NCBI GenBank assembly: GCA_014874385.1
Contig: JACWAE010000043.1
Coordinates: 1-64,000 of the forward strand
Reading direction: 5' to 3'
DNA: 64,000 nucleotides
Origin: Dehalococcoidia bacterium
GTDB lineage: Bacteria > Chloroflexota > Dehalococcoidia > SZUA-161
Below, piece after piece: positions 26,754 through 35,045 of this stretch. The notes beneath the pieces were generated by a model. That model was not told the origin of the DNA, did not search any database, and was given only the letters and a program-made list of their open reading frames with translations. Each line of letters opens with the position of its first letter. Position 1 is the stretch's first letter. A program made the position numbers and the translations under genes.

Positions 26754-27648
26754 CGTGCTCTGCCCTGGCCTGAACGAAGGCGATGAACTCGCCAAGCAGG
26801 CGTGAGACTACCCTTTCTTTTCGATAAATGCAGTAGAAGTCCCGTTTCAGCTCCAGCCCCTCCACAGCCACCTGTTTGACCAGTCCCAGCGCCACGCTCT
26901 TCTTAATAGCCAGGTTCGAGACGAAGGCGATGCCTACACCTGCCTCCACCGCCGAGACCACAGCCTGACTTGTACCCAGGACCAGGCTGGCTGTCAGCTT
27001 CTCTATATCAACACCTGCTTTGGAGAGAAGCGTTTTCAGGCTGCGCTGCGTGCCCGAGGTCTCTTCACGGAAGATTAGCGGCTCACCTTCCAACTCCATG
27101 AGGGATATTCTCTTTCGCTTAGCGAAGGGGTGCTCCGGGAACACGATAAGCACTATCTCGTCCTTCGCTACCTTGAAATAGTCCAGCTCTTTGCCCTCAG
27201 GCGCAGTGCCGCAGAACCCCAGGTCATAAGCACCGCTTTGTACCCCTGAAATGACGGTTAGAGAATCTGAGATATCAACACGTGCTCCCACAGAAGGATG
27301 CAGCGCTTTGAACTCACCCAGAATAGGCGGAAGCAGGATTTCACCGGGGATAGTGCTGGCAGCGATAATGATGTTGCCCGTAACCTCCTCGCGCAGTTGG
27401 TCTAGGTCTCGCATTAGACGTGTCCGCTCCTTTTCCACAACCTCGGCGAAACGGAACAAACGTTTCCCGGCATCGGTCAACTTAACTGTCTTCTGCCCCC
27501 GGTCTATGAGACGCACACCGAGGTCTCGCTCCAGCTTCTGAATCTGAAAGGATACAGCAGGCTGGCTGATGGACAGCTTCTTGGCCACCTCAGAAAAGCT
27601 CCCCAGCCTCACCACCTCCAGGTAAGTCTTCAAGTATTCGAGGTTCAT
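26746..27648 (-). CDS. LysR-family regulator of the selenium-linked cluster
   Basis: About 300 residues. The N-terminal helix-turn-helix MNLEYLKTYLEVVRLGSFSE and SISQPAVSFQIQKLERDLG are textbook LysR; the rest is the two-lobed effector domain. I start at the ATG at 27648, best spaced from AGGAGG. Divergent placement next to a double-cubane reductase, activator, DsrE-like and selD genes fits the LysR subgroup described as selenium-metabolism associated; I make that link from context. Two palindromes in the divergent gap are its probable binding sites. Confidence 0.9.
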   Translation of the reverse strand: MNLEYLKTYLEVVRLGSFSEVAKKLSISQPAVSFQIQKLERDLGVRLIDRGQKTVKLTDAGKRLFRFAEVVEKERTRLMRDLDQLREEVTGNIIIAASTIPGEILLPPILGEFKALHPSVGARVDISDSLTVISGVQSGAYDLGFCGTAPEGKELDYFKVAKDEIVLIVFPEHPFAKRKRISLMELEGEPLIFREETSGTQRSLKTLLSKAGVDIEKLTASLVLGTSQAVVSAVEAGVGIAFVSNLAIKKSVALGLVKQVAVEGLELKRDFYCIYRKERVVSRLLGEFIAFVQARAEHVI

Positions 27649-27669
27649 CATCACCTCCTGCTAACATAA

Positions 27670-27712
27670 GCAATTTTTATATTGCACCAAAATAATTCTT
27701 ATGATAGAATTA
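27670..27712. promoter_or_regulatory. Paired palindromes, candidate LysR binding sites
   Basis: GCAAT-N6-ATTGC (27670-27685) and TAATTCT-N6-AGAATTA (27693-27712) have centres 25 bases apart. Two such sites in a LysR divergent region fit the recognition and activation sites of a tetramer. Confidence 0.55.
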
Positions 27713-27798
27713 ACTGTGGCCATTTTAGAGCATGGGCAGAAAACAGGCAAGCCCCAGCCTCAATTGGCAAAAGAATAAGCTGAAGGAGTACCAGATAA

Positions 27799-29076
27799 AT
27801 GACGACGGATCACAGACAAATGTGGGCCGAGTTAGGGATAGACCTCAAGAAGCACGATATGCTTATGAATGCCTTGCCACCTATTTACAAAGAAATCTAC
27901 CTCTCCCAGAAGAATCGCCCCAAGGGAATGGGCTTCTTCGACTTCGTTGTGGGCGATATTCACGGTATCAGAGTACAGGAGTTGAGGCAGCATGCTAAGA
28001 ACGGCACTATAGTGGTCGCTACCTACTGCGTGTTCGTGCCCGATGAGATTATCCTGGCGGCCGATTCTATCCCTGTGGGGCTCTGTGCAGGGACACAATT
28101 CTCCGTGCCCATAGCCGAGGAAGTCCTCCCCCGCAACACCTGCGCCCTCATCAAATCATCTTTTGGCTTCAAGTTGGGGCGCATCTGCCCTTATGTCCAG
28201 ACAAGCCATCTCATCGTTGGTGAGACCACCTGCGATGGGAAAAAGAAGATGTTCGAGATCCTGGCTGAATACCACCCCGTCTACATTATGGAGGTACCCA
28301 ATAAGAAAACTCAGCGCAGCCGAGACCTGTGGCGAGGAGAGGTGTTAGCCTTCAAGGAAGTGATCGAGAAACAGACTGGCAACAAGATAACTGCAGACAA
28401 GCTATTAAAGTCCACCAAGCTGGTCAATGACAGGCGCCGCGCCCTGCAGCGCCTGTATAACACTCGTAAGGCCAACCCTGTGCCTATAAGTGGCAAAGAC
28501 GCTTTGTTGGTGACCCAGGTGTCCTTCTATGATGATGTCTCGCGCTGCATCAAGCAGGTCAACGCTCTATGTGATGAACTGGAGAAACGCATCGCAAACG
28601 GAGAAGGTGTCTCCCCGTCTAACGCTCCGCGAATCCTAATCTCGGGCAGCCCTATGGCTATCCCGAACTGGAAGCTGCACCATATTCTGGAGACAGCGGG
28701 GGCTGCTGTAGTCTGCGAGGAGTCATGTATCGGCACACGGGCCTTCAGCGATCTGGTCGCCGAGAAAGGAGGCACAGTAGAGGAGCAGATCAAAGCCATC
28801 GCTGATCGCTACATGCAGATTCACTGTGCCTGTTTTACCCCTAACGACGAACGCCTTGATGACATTATAAAGCTTGCCAGAGAATACAAGGTCGACGGTG
28901 TGGTGCACTATAACCTGCAGTTCTGCCACACCTACGCCAATGAAGCTGTCAAAGTCGAGAGGGCCTTAGAAAAGGAGGGTATCCCCTTGCTGCGTGTAGA
29001 AACCGATTACAGCGACGAGGATGCGGGGCAACTGAGGACCAGGGTCGATGCCTTTCTGGAAATGATACGCCGATGA
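27799..29076 (+). CDS. Double-cubane-cluster reductase, HgdB/BcrC-like
   Basis: 425 residues of the 2-hydroxyacyl-CoA dehydratase/benzoyl-CoA reductase subunit superfamily, close to the YjiM or double-cubane cluster protein type, which acts as a single catalytic subunit. Conserved cysteines include CPYVQTSH, VCEESCIGTR, HCACF and FCHTYA. The activator follows with an ATGA overlap, the arrangement of ATP-driven low-potential reductases. Known members reduce small substrates such as acetylene or hydrazine in vitro, but the physiological substrate is unknown. AAGGAG lies 10 bases before the ATG. Confidence 0.9.
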   Translation: MTTDHRQMWAELGIDLKKHDMLMNALPPIYKEIYLSQKNRPKGMGFFDFVVGDIHGIRVQELRQHAKNGTIVVATYCVFVPDEIILAADSIPVGLCAGTQFSVPIAEEVLPRNTCALIKSSFGFKLGRICPYVQTSHLIVGETTCDGKKKMFEILAEYHPVYIMEVPNKKTQRSRDLWRGEVLAFKEVIEKQTGNKITADKLLKSTKLVNDRRRALQRLYNTRKANPVPISGKDALLVTQVSFYDDVSRCIKQVNALCDELEKRIANGEGVSPSNAPRILISGSPMAIPNWKLHHILETAGAAVVCEESCIGTRAFSDLVAEKGGTVEEQIKAIADRYMQIHCACFTPNDERLDDIIKLAREYKVDGVVHYNLQFCHTYANEAVKVERALEKEGIPLLRVETDYSDEDAGQLRTRVDAFLEMIRR

Positions 29077-29864
29077 TTTGCGCTGGACTGGATGTCGGTT
29101 CGCGGACCATTGTACTCGTAACAATGGACGGGGGTATTGCGGACTCAGCCATCCTCGAGACCGGAGTTAACCCACTTCGCCGATGCCAGAAGCTACTGTC
29201 CGCTAGAAATTACAATCGGCTGGTAGTGACCGGCTATGGCCGCCACCTGGTCTCTTCTGCGCTGGGTGGAGAGGTGATGTCCGAAATTAGAGCTTATGCT
29301 GTGGGGGCAAGACACCTCTATCCCGATTGCCGTACTGTGATCGATGTTGGCGGACAGGATAGCAAGGTAACATTGCTGTCCGAGGAAGGAGAAGTGCTGA
29401 AATTCGAGATGAATGACCGCTGTGCTGCAGGAAGTGGCAAATTCCTTGAGGTGATGGCGAAGACGTTAGAGGTTGACATCGGCGATCTCAGCGCCCTCGC
29501 CCTGGGCGCCTCCAAGGTTGTACAGGTCAACAGCCTGTGCACTGTCTTTGCAGAATCGGAGGTGGTCTCCCTTATCTCCAGAGGAGTGGAAAGCAGTGCT
29601 ATCGCTTTGGCATTGCACGAAGCTATCGCCGCTCGTATCGCCAGCATGGTGCGAAGGATAGAACCCAGGGAAAGGGTCGTCTTCGCCGGTGGAGCAGCCT
29701 TGAATAAATGCCTGCACCGTCTGCTCATCGAGAAATTAGGCATAGAAGTCACGGTACCACCCGAGCCGCAAATGGTTGGCGCAATTGGTGCTGCACTTAT
29801 GGCAAAATCCGGTGCGTATCAGCAGCAGATTAGCAAACTCGATAGCATGCCGAAAGTAGTGTAA
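29073..29864 (+). CDS. ATP-dependent activator of the double-cubane reductase (BadF/HgdC-like)
   Basis: 263-residue ASKHA ATPase. Motifs are CAGLDVGSRTIVLV (phosphate 1), VIDVGGQDSK (phosphate 2), NDRCAAGSGKFLE with the Fe-S ligand cysteine, and FAGGAALN. The second cluster cysteine is in VNSLCTVF. The homodimer with one bridging 4Fe-4S cluster injects electrons into the partner with ATP hydrolysis. Its start overlaps the stop of the reductase gene. Confidence 0.93.
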   Translation: MICAGLDVGSRTIVLVTMDGGIADSAILETGVNPLRRCQKLLSARNYNRLVVTGYGRHLVSSALGGEVMSEIRAYAVGARHLYPDCRTVIDVGGQDSKVTLLSEEGEVLKFEMNDRCAAGSGKFLEVMAKTLEVDIGDLSALALGASKVVQVNSLCTVFAESEVVSLISRGVESSAIALALHEAIAARIASMVRRIEPRERVVFAGGAALNKCLHRLLIEKLGIEVTVPPEPQMVGAIGAALMAKSGAYQQQISKLDSMPKVV

Positions 29865-29993
29865 AATCGGAGCGTTATATCCTGTGCGCGGCAATATCCG
29901 AAGTTATATTGCTCAGCTAAGCTGGTAAGGTGCTATATTTCGGCTATAATAGACCGAAAAACAAGAGGAAGGGTATTCGAATAGGAGGTATGC

Positions 29994-30368
29994 GTGGCAA
30001 GCATCACGGTCATAGTAGGTGATCCTCCATATGGGAAGCAGAGGGTTTATACTGCTCTGAGATTCGTTTTGACTGCATTGTTTGAAAAGCATTCGGTTAA
30101 CCTCTTCCTTCTTGAGGACGCGGTCTTCATCGCCAAGAAAGGGCAGGAGCCGAAAGAGATGCCCAGCTTGTTGGAGCACGAAGCCATGCCCAACTGTGAA
30201 GAACTGCTCAAGGCTTGCATCAAGCAAGGCGTTACAGTAGGAATATGCGGGGTTTGCTGCTCCGAGCGGGCTTTGAAACAGGAGGAGTTAGTGGAGGGTT
30301 GCCAAATCTCTTCCATGAAAAACCTGGTAAAATGGGTCGTGGAATCCGACAAGGTGGTTACTTTCTAG
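29994..30368 (+). CDS. DsrE-family protein
   Basis: 124 residues of the DsrE/TusD fold (SITVIVGDPPYGKQRVYTAL). It has three clustered cysteines in VGICGVCCSERA. DsrE proteins shuttle sulfane sulfur between cysteines; the place directly before selD suggests sulfur or selenium delivery to SelD, which is inference. GTG start after AGGAGG. The TAG stop is the first part of a palindromic repeat (30366-30390), so the native C-terminus may have been replaced. Confidence 0.85.
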   Translation: MASITVIVGDPPYGKQRVYTALRFVLTALFEKHSVNLFLLEDAVFIAKKGQEPKEMPSLLEHEAMPNCEELLKACIKQGVTVGICGVCCSERALKQEELVEGCQISSMKNLVKWVVESDKVVTF

Positions 30369-30390
30369 GGCGGTTCACGAACCGCCCCTG
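30366..30390. repeat. Palindromic repeat supplying the DsrE gene stop
   Basis: TAGGGCGGTTC-ACG-AACCGCCCCTG, a variant of the GTAGGGGC palindromes. Its first three bases are the stop codon of the upstream gene. Confidence 0.7.
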
Positions 30391-30427
30391 CAATAACGCT
30401 GACTGATTTTGAAAGGATGTGATTTAG

Positions 30428-31477
30428 ATGGCCGATGCGAAGAAGCCGCGCCTCACCGAGACCGTCCACGGCGCGGGCTGAGCCTGTAAGATAGGTCCGG
30501 GTGACCTGGCGAAGGCTCTGGAGGGGTTGCCTCTCATCTCTGACCCCAACCTAATCATGGGCATGGAGAGGTCTGAGGACGCCGGCGTGTATAAGCTGCG
30601 CGATGACCTGGCCATAATTCAGACTATGGACTTCTTCACCCCCATTGTGGACGACCCCTATACCTTCGGTCAGATAGCTGCGGTCAACGCGCTCAGCGAC
30701 GTATATGCCAAGGGCGGCAGGCCGCTCACCGCGATGAACATCGTCTGCTTCCCTATAAAGGCCATGGACATATCCATATTGAGAGAGACACTGAAAGGTG
30801 GACTGTCCAAGATGCGCGAAGCTGGCGTGGTGCTGGTGGGCGGGCACAGTGTTGAAGATAACGAGCTGAAGTACGGCCTCTCCGTCACCGGCGTCATTCA
30901 CCCCGACAGGGTGATCATGAATAATGGGGCCAGAGTCGGCGACAAGCTCATCCTGACCAAGCCGCTGGGTACGGGCATAATCAGCACCGCTCTCAAAGGC
31001 GGCGAGGCGAGCGAGCAGGCTGTGGCCAAGTCAGTAAGCAGCATGAGCACCCTAAATAGGAAGGCTTCCGAGCTGATGCTCACCGTGGATGTCCATGCCT
31101 GCACCGATGTCACCGGGTTCGGGCTGCTGGGCCATGCCTGCGAGATGATTCAGGACTGCGATGTGAGCATGATAATTCACCTGGAAGCGGTGCCCTACTT
31201 CCCCGAGGCCAAGGAATACGCCGAGACAGGCATGGTGCCTGGCGGCACGACCCGCAACAGGGATTTCCGCATCAAGATGGTTGATACAGACAAAAATATT
31301 TCAAAGATTATGTTGGCCATCCTCTTCGACCCCCAGACCTCCGGCGGCCTGCTCATGTCCGTTCCCGCTTCGCAAGCCGAACCCCTTGTCAAAAGGATGC
31401 GCCGCGCCGGCATCAAGGCCGCCGCCATCATCGGCGAGGTAGTGGCAAAGCCCAAGGGCAGGATAGTTGTCAGGTAA
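30428..31477 (+). CDS. selD: Selenophosphate synthase, itself a selenoprotein
   Basis: Makes selenophosphate from selenide and ATP. An ORF search breaks it at a UGA (30479-30481), but the frame continues perfectly: from ATG 30428 the protein reads GAG-U-ACK with selenocysteine at position 18 and the catalytic lysine at 21, the known SelD active-site motif, and then 331 residues of SelD (FGQIAAVNALSDVYAKGGRP, VGGHSVED, DVTGFGLLGHA). Total 349 residues, the normal length. A stem-loop lies 11 bases after the UGA. It ends the cluster with the double-cubane reductase. No selA, selB or selC is in the window. Confidence 0.95.
30493..30507 (+). promoter_or_regulatory. Candidate bacterial SECIS hairpin in selD
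   Basis: AGGTC, loop CGGGT, GACCT, starting 11 bases after the UGA. The loop offers a GU, as needed for SelB recognition. Short stem, so confidence rests on position. Confidence 0.6.
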
Positions 31478-31499
31478 ATCCACGCATTCGACGAACCTT

Positions 31500-31523
31500 G
31501 TAGGGGCGAGGTGCCCTCGCCCT
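31500..31523. repeat. Palindromic repeat of GTAGGGGC family
   Basis: GTAGGGGCGAG and CTCGCCCT arms 20 bases after selD. It may act as a transcript end hairpin. Confidence 0.65.
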
Positions 31524-31705
31524 CTTCAAAAAAGAATAATCAACTGACTCGTTAGCCATATGTATCCCACAGTTCTGCACAAACTATACTCACTACTTCA
31601 AACACTCCCGCTTTCTCAGAACCTAAACTTCTAACAAGTTAAGTACTTGCCTAGCCTCAGCATGCTGAAGCACATAGAATATTTTACATAGACTTAGAAA
31701 GGGTA

Positions 31706-31734
31706 TTGACTATTATTTATAGTTGTGCTATTAA
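31706..31734 (+). promoter_or_regulatory. Promoter of the zinc-ribbon gene
   Basis: TTGACT (31706-31711), 17-base spacer, TATTAA (31729-31734), 22 bases before the start codon of the next gene. Confidence 0.6.
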
Positions 31735-31755
31735 TAATAGTGGAGGGAAAAATTT

Positions 31756-32106
31756 ATGCTGAAAACTAAGAGATTCTGGTGTACCAACTGTTGGAGCGAC
31801 AATCTGACCAAAGATGGCAAAGTCATTATTGGCAAAGGCAAAAAAGCAACCCGATACCGCTGTCGTGACTGTAATCACCGTAGCTTCAGAAGATTAGACA
31901 GCTACACAGATCAACGTGTCCTTGGCAACATACTTGGTTTCTATAAGGAGGGGTTACCACTTGGTGAACCATATCTTTCATTAGCTAAAGCTTTAGATGC
32001 CGAATGTAAAATTAAAGGTGGTATTGCTAGTAAAAAAGATTGGTTTGAAATAGTCGATAAGGTATTAATGGATCAGGGGTTAGTGAATAAAAGGGGAGGG
32101 GGGTGA
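31756..32106 (+). CDS. Zinc-ribbon hypothetical protein
   Basis: 116 residues. Two CxxC pairs, CTNCWSD and CRDCNHRSFRR, form a zinc ribbon like the DNA-binding head of transposases such as IS1 InsA (RYRCRDCNHRSF). The rest (residues 55-116) has no transposase catalytic core and is not recognised. Base composition is more AT-rich than flanking genes. It has its own promoter and overlaps the next ORF by four bases (GTGA). It may be a small regulator derived from a mobile element. Confidence 0.65.
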   Translation: MLKTKRFWCTNCWSDNLTKDGKVIIGKGKKATRYRCRDCNHRSFRRLDSYTDQRVLGNILGFYKEGLPLGEPYLSLAKALDAECKIKGGIASKKDWFEIVDKVLMDQGLVNKRGGG

Positions 32107-32231
32107 AGACTTTGAAAAAGATCGGGGCAATTCTTATGGCGGCCGGCTTAGCATCGGCAGTTTTAGGATTACCGATCTCTATAGCTGCTGCTGCCTTAGT
32201 AGCCGGAGTAGTTCTAGTTGCCCTAGGATAG
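32103..32231 (+). CDS. 42-residue hydrophobic peptide overlapping the zinc-ribbon gene
   Basis: GTG start overlaps the upstream stop as GTGA. The peptide begins with KTLKKIG and is then nearly all Ala, Leu, Ile, Val and Gly, enough for one long or two short membrane helices. GGGGAGGGG lies just before the start. The coupling suggests a functional pair. It could be a membrane anchor, a type I-like toxin or a leaderless peptide; nothing decides. Confidence 0.5.
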   Translation: MKTLKKIGAILMAAGLASAVLGLPISIAAAALVAGVVLVALG

Positions 32232-32360
32232 CAGTGTGAACAGGGCCTATAGAGCGGATATAGCGTTACGAAATCCACCTTATACATGCTCTCAGCATTG
32301 ATGACTTATTTCTGCTCGCTGGGGATGTTATCATCCCCAGCCCGTGCCCACGCCTGCCTC

Positions 32361-32388
32361 GTAGGGGCAATTCATGAATTGCCCCTAC
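32361..32388. repeat. Perfect 28-base palindrome, GTAGGGGC family
   Basis: GTAGGGGCAATTCA followed by its exact reverse complement; identical to 62952-62979. Confidence 0.85.
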
Positions 32389-32529
32389 TAATCCTCCAAA
32401 TGATTACCGAAAGCTGAAACGCAGGTGTATAATTATGCCCTGTGAAAGGCGGACGAAACCTACCTTCAACATTCCTCCTGAAAGAGCTAAAACTGGGATG
32501 GGTTTGGCAACCGTTAGGGGTGGAGGGAA

Positions 32530-33153
32530 ATGGATAAGATAGAGGAACACAACGTCAAGAGATTTAATAAGTGGGCTGGCAGCTATGACGGGGGTATTAT
32601 AAGTATCTTTTTCAAAATGTGTTATAGGAAAATCCGTCCGCTACTAAATCTTCAGGATGGCATGAAACTGCTGGATGCGGGTTGTGGAACAGGGAGCTTG
32701 CTCAAGGAGCTATCCGGATCCGGCCAAGAATTGAATCTATACGGAATAGATTTATCCCCAGAAATGATCAATGCCGCGAGAGTAAAATTGAAAGATGCGA
32801 AACACATTGAACTTTTTGAGGGTTCTGCAGCAGATTTGCCTTTCCAGTCAAATTACTTCGATTACGTTGTGTGCATGAATTCATTGCATCATCATGCCAA
32901 CCCCAATCAATCACTTACCGAGATGACACGGGTTCTTAAGCCCGGTGGTGTGATGATACTTATGGACGGCTTCGTAGACTCGACTTTGCGAAAAGTGCTT
33001 TCACGGACTGCTAATATCTTACGAAACGAAGGCAAGATTCAACGATTCAAAAGAGACGAATTGCAACGCATTTTCCGCAGTCTGGGATATGAATCTATAA
33101 CGCAGCAAACATTTTTATTCTTTATGCTTATTACGTCTGGGGCTAAGGCGTAG
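32530..33153 (+). CDS. Class I SAM-dependent methyltransferase
   Basis: 207 residues. Motif I is LLDAGCGTGSLLKEL, the acidic residue after strand 2 is in YGIDLSPEMI, and motif IV region is FDYVVCMNSLHHHANP, followed by LKPGGVMILMDGF. This is the UbiE/COQ5-like group, but no quinone genes are nearby, so the substrate is open. GGTGGAGGG precedes the ATG. Codon use is somewhat AT-rich. Confidence 0.9.
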   Translation: MDKIEEHNVKRFNKWAGSYDGGIISIFFKMCYRKIRPLLNLQDGMKLLDAGCGTGSLLKELSGSGQELNLYGIDLSPEMINAARVKLKDAKHIELFEGSAADLPFQSNYFDYVVCMNSLHHHANPNQSLTEMTRVLKPGGVMILMDGFVDSTLRKVLSRTANILRNEGKIQRFKRDELQRIFRSLGYESITQQTFLFFMLITSGAKA

Positions 33154-33188
33154 GTACAGAAGAATCTGAACTTTTGAAGCTCTAATCA

Positions 33189-33213
33189 AGGGGCGACCCG
33201 ACGGGTCGCCCCT
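33189..33213. repeat. Palindromic repeat AGGGGCGACCCG / CGGGTCGCCCCT
   Basis: Twelve-base perfect arms around a single A, 35 bases after the methyltransferase stop. Confidence 0.75.
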
Positions 33214-33271
33214 AAAGCATCAATAAAGGCACTTTGGCTAATTTAGAACAGGCGAGGCAAATTATAATGAT

Positions 33272-33299
33272 GTAGGGGCATAGCGCGCTATGCCCCTAC
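33272..33299. repeat. Perfect 28-base palindrome GTAGGGGCATAGCG / inverse
   Basis: Same ends and length as 32361 and 62952 but a different centre, showing that the ends are conserved while the middle varies. Confidence 0.8.
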
Positions 33300-33327
33300 G
33301 ATTTTACAAAATAGACGCTGTTTTATC

Positions 33328-33358
33328 GGGTAGATTGGAGCATCTGCTCAACCATGCC
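33328..33358. repeat. GGGTAGG-family hairpin
   Basis: GGGTAGATTGGAGCATCTGC followed by TCAACCATGCC. Relatives at 19115, 62919 and 63818. Confidence 0.55.
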
Positions 33359-33362
33359 TTGT

Positions 33363-33391
33363 AGCGTCGCCACTCCGTGGCGACGCTTTTT
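33363..33391 (+). terminator. Rho-independent terminator
   Basis: AGCGTCGCCA, loop CTCCG, TGGCGACGCT, then a run of five T. It separates the methyltransferase unit from the next promoter. Confidence 0.85.
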
Positions 33392-33407
33392 ACGTCTGGA
33401 TTACCGC

Positions 33408-33436
33408 TTGCGCCAGTATATTCGTAGCAGTAGAAT
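33408..33436 (+). promoter_or_regulatory. Promoter-like element, family 2, copy 1 (SDR)
   Basis: TTGCGC (33408-33413), 17-base spacer containing GTATA and GCAG, TAGAAT (33431-33436). Same layout as 38986 and 42685. It is 40 bases before the SDR start. Confidence 0.65.
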
Positions 33437-33475
33437 GTGGCAACTGGGAGAGCTATCTTTTAAGGAGGTGGGACT

Positions 33476-34264
33476 ATGATAGGCAGCAAAGAGAAATATG
33501 CCATCGTAACAGGCGCTTCGTGCGGAATTGGCTACGAGCTGGCAAAGATATTGGCTAAGGATGGCAAGGACATTGCGGTAGTAGCGAGGAGTCGAGACAG
33601 ACTTGAGGACTTGAAGAAAGAGATTGAGAACAAACACGGAACGAAAGTGAAGGTTTTGGCCAAAGACCTGTCCGACCCGAAAGCGCCACCGGAGATATTC
33701 TCCGAACTGGAAAAGGAAAACATTGGCGTAGACGTACTGGTCAATAACGCTGGCTTCGGTGTCTACGGCATGTTCCTGGAAACAGACCTGCAGGAAGAGC
33801 TGGACATGATTCAGGTGAATGCTGCTTCCCTGATCCATTTGACCAAGCTGTTCCTCAAGGGGATGGTGGAGGACAAATCGGGCTACATATTGAATGCTGC
33901 ATCTTTGTGCGCATTTCTATCCACGCCGTTGGAGTCGGTCTACTGCGCCACCAAATCCTTTGTCCTGCATTTCTCGGAAGCTCTGGCTAACGAACTGCAG
34001 GGGACCGGGGTCAAAGTTACCATTCTTTGCGTTGGGCTGGCGAGTACCGAGTTTCATAAGAGGGCACGTATGGAGAACTGCAGGGCCACAAAGCGGAAAA
34101 TGATGGATGCTGCCACCGTTGCTGAAGCTGGCTATAAGGCTCTGAAAAGGGGTAAGCTCATCGAGATCCCCGGCCTGGAATACAAATTTGCGCCGTGGTT
34201 TGCCAGATTTGCCCCCAGAAATGTGGTTACCAGAGTCGTCCGCTCGCAGCACGAGCCTGTGTGA
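33476..34264 (+). CDS. Short-chain dehydrogenase/reductase (DltE/YqjQ-like)
   Basis: 262 residues. Cofactor motif VTGASCGIGYE, then VLVNNAGFGVYG and catalytic VYCATKSFVLHF. The R39-R41 pair in VARSRDRLEDL after strand 2 suggests NADP. The closest general type is the acyl-reducing SDR group that acts on lipids or ketones. AAGGAGG precedes the ATG. Confidence 0.9.
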   Translation: MIGSKEKYAIVTGASCGIGYELAKILAKDGKDIAVVARSRDRLEDLKKEIENKHGTKVKVLAKDLSDPKAPPEIFSELEKENIGVDVLVNNAGFGVYGMFLETDLQEELDMIQVNAASLIHLTKLFLKGMVEDKSGYILNAASLCAFLSTPLESVYCATKSFVLHFSEALANELQGTGVKVTILCVGLASTEFHKRARMENCRATKRKMMDAATVAEAGYKALKRGKLIEIPGLEYKFAPWFARFAPRNVVTRVVRSQHEPV

Positions 34265-34316
34265 AGCAGGCTAATATTTCAATCAAAGCCAGCCCGGCGA
34301 TTACAGGCCGTACCCG

Positions 34317-34937
34317 CTAGTCAGCAATACGATCAACCACGGTTACCCACTTGGTTTTCTCTACATCCTTGTATAGCACAACCTCCCGGGTTTTCTGTAC
34401 ATCTCTGTACATCGTGACTTCCCTTGTTTTTTGCACATTATTGTACTGTATGACCTGCTTTGTTGGTGGCGTAACCGAATATGTGAAACTACGTATATAG
34501 TCTCCGGTATATCTCAGCCAAACGCCTTGCTGCGTACCGCCGGCGATGAACTGAGAGGCGTATCTGGTAGTTGTTGCGCCACCCATGGTAACCAGAAAGT
34601 AAGCTACTGTGAATGTGCCGCTGTTAGAATCGCTATTGTTGATTATCACTACGCAATCAGAGGCAATCTGCCCTGAAACGCCCTGTATACTTGTACCTGC
34701 CACTGTGTAGCTTAAAGGAGCTGTAGTGACATAAGGTTGCGCTTCATAGTAGGTCTCGTTTGCAATATAAGGCTCCTGTTCAACATAGGTCTCGTTTGCT
34801 GCATAAGGTTCCTTTTCAATATACTTAGCGGGAACGACAGGGGCGAGGAAGATAAACAAGAGAGCAACCACCACTAATGCGCTGAACCCGAGCAACAAAT
34901 TCCTGCCGAGATGACCTTTTTTCTTCTCCTGTGCCAT
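34317..34937 (-). CDS. Hypothetical membrane-anchored protein with tandem repeats
   Basis: 206 residues. A lysine-rich start and one helix (LLLGFSALVVVALLFIFLAP) anchor it, with the bulk outside. Residues about 38-65 hold two or three imperfect repeats of Y-x-E-x-x-PY-x-A-NETY. The C-terminal 50 residues hold repeats of VQKTREVxxY-x-D (NNVQKTREVTMYRDVQKTRE). A central beta-rich part (SGQIASDCVVIINNSDSNSG) lies between. GAGGAGG precedes the ATG. The repeat types occur in surface proteins of archaea and Chloroflexota without known role. Confidence 0.75.
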   Translation of the reverse strand: MAQEKKKGHLGRNLLLGFSALVVVALLFIFLAPVVPAKYIEKEPYAANETYVEQEPYIANETYYEAQPYVTTAPLSYTVAGTSIQGVSGQIASDCVVIINNSDSNSGTFTVAYFLVTMGGATTTRYASQFIAGGTQQGVWLRYTGDYIRSFTYSVTPPTKQVIQYNNVQKTREVTMYRDVQKTREVVLYKDVEKTKWVTVVDRIAD

Positions 34938-35045
34938 ACCACCTCCTCACAATTTAGTAGCCGGATTATGAGGTAATTATTAGATAAATATTGGCTAAAG
35001 TCAAACCCATAGTCAAAGATGTCGTTTAGCACCTGAAGGAGTTTT

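Larger units (their letters stand above)
33154..33475. other. Repeat-rich intergenic region
   Basis: 322 bases that hold, in order, two GTAGGGGC-type palindromes, one GGGTAGG hairpin, a terminator and a family-2 promoter element. No coding region. Confidence 0.6.

Noticed and set aside
31756-32106. Zinc-ribbon gene as an intact transposase
   Set aside because: Only the CxxC head resembles IS1-type proteins; there is no catalytic domain or terminal inverted repeats around it.
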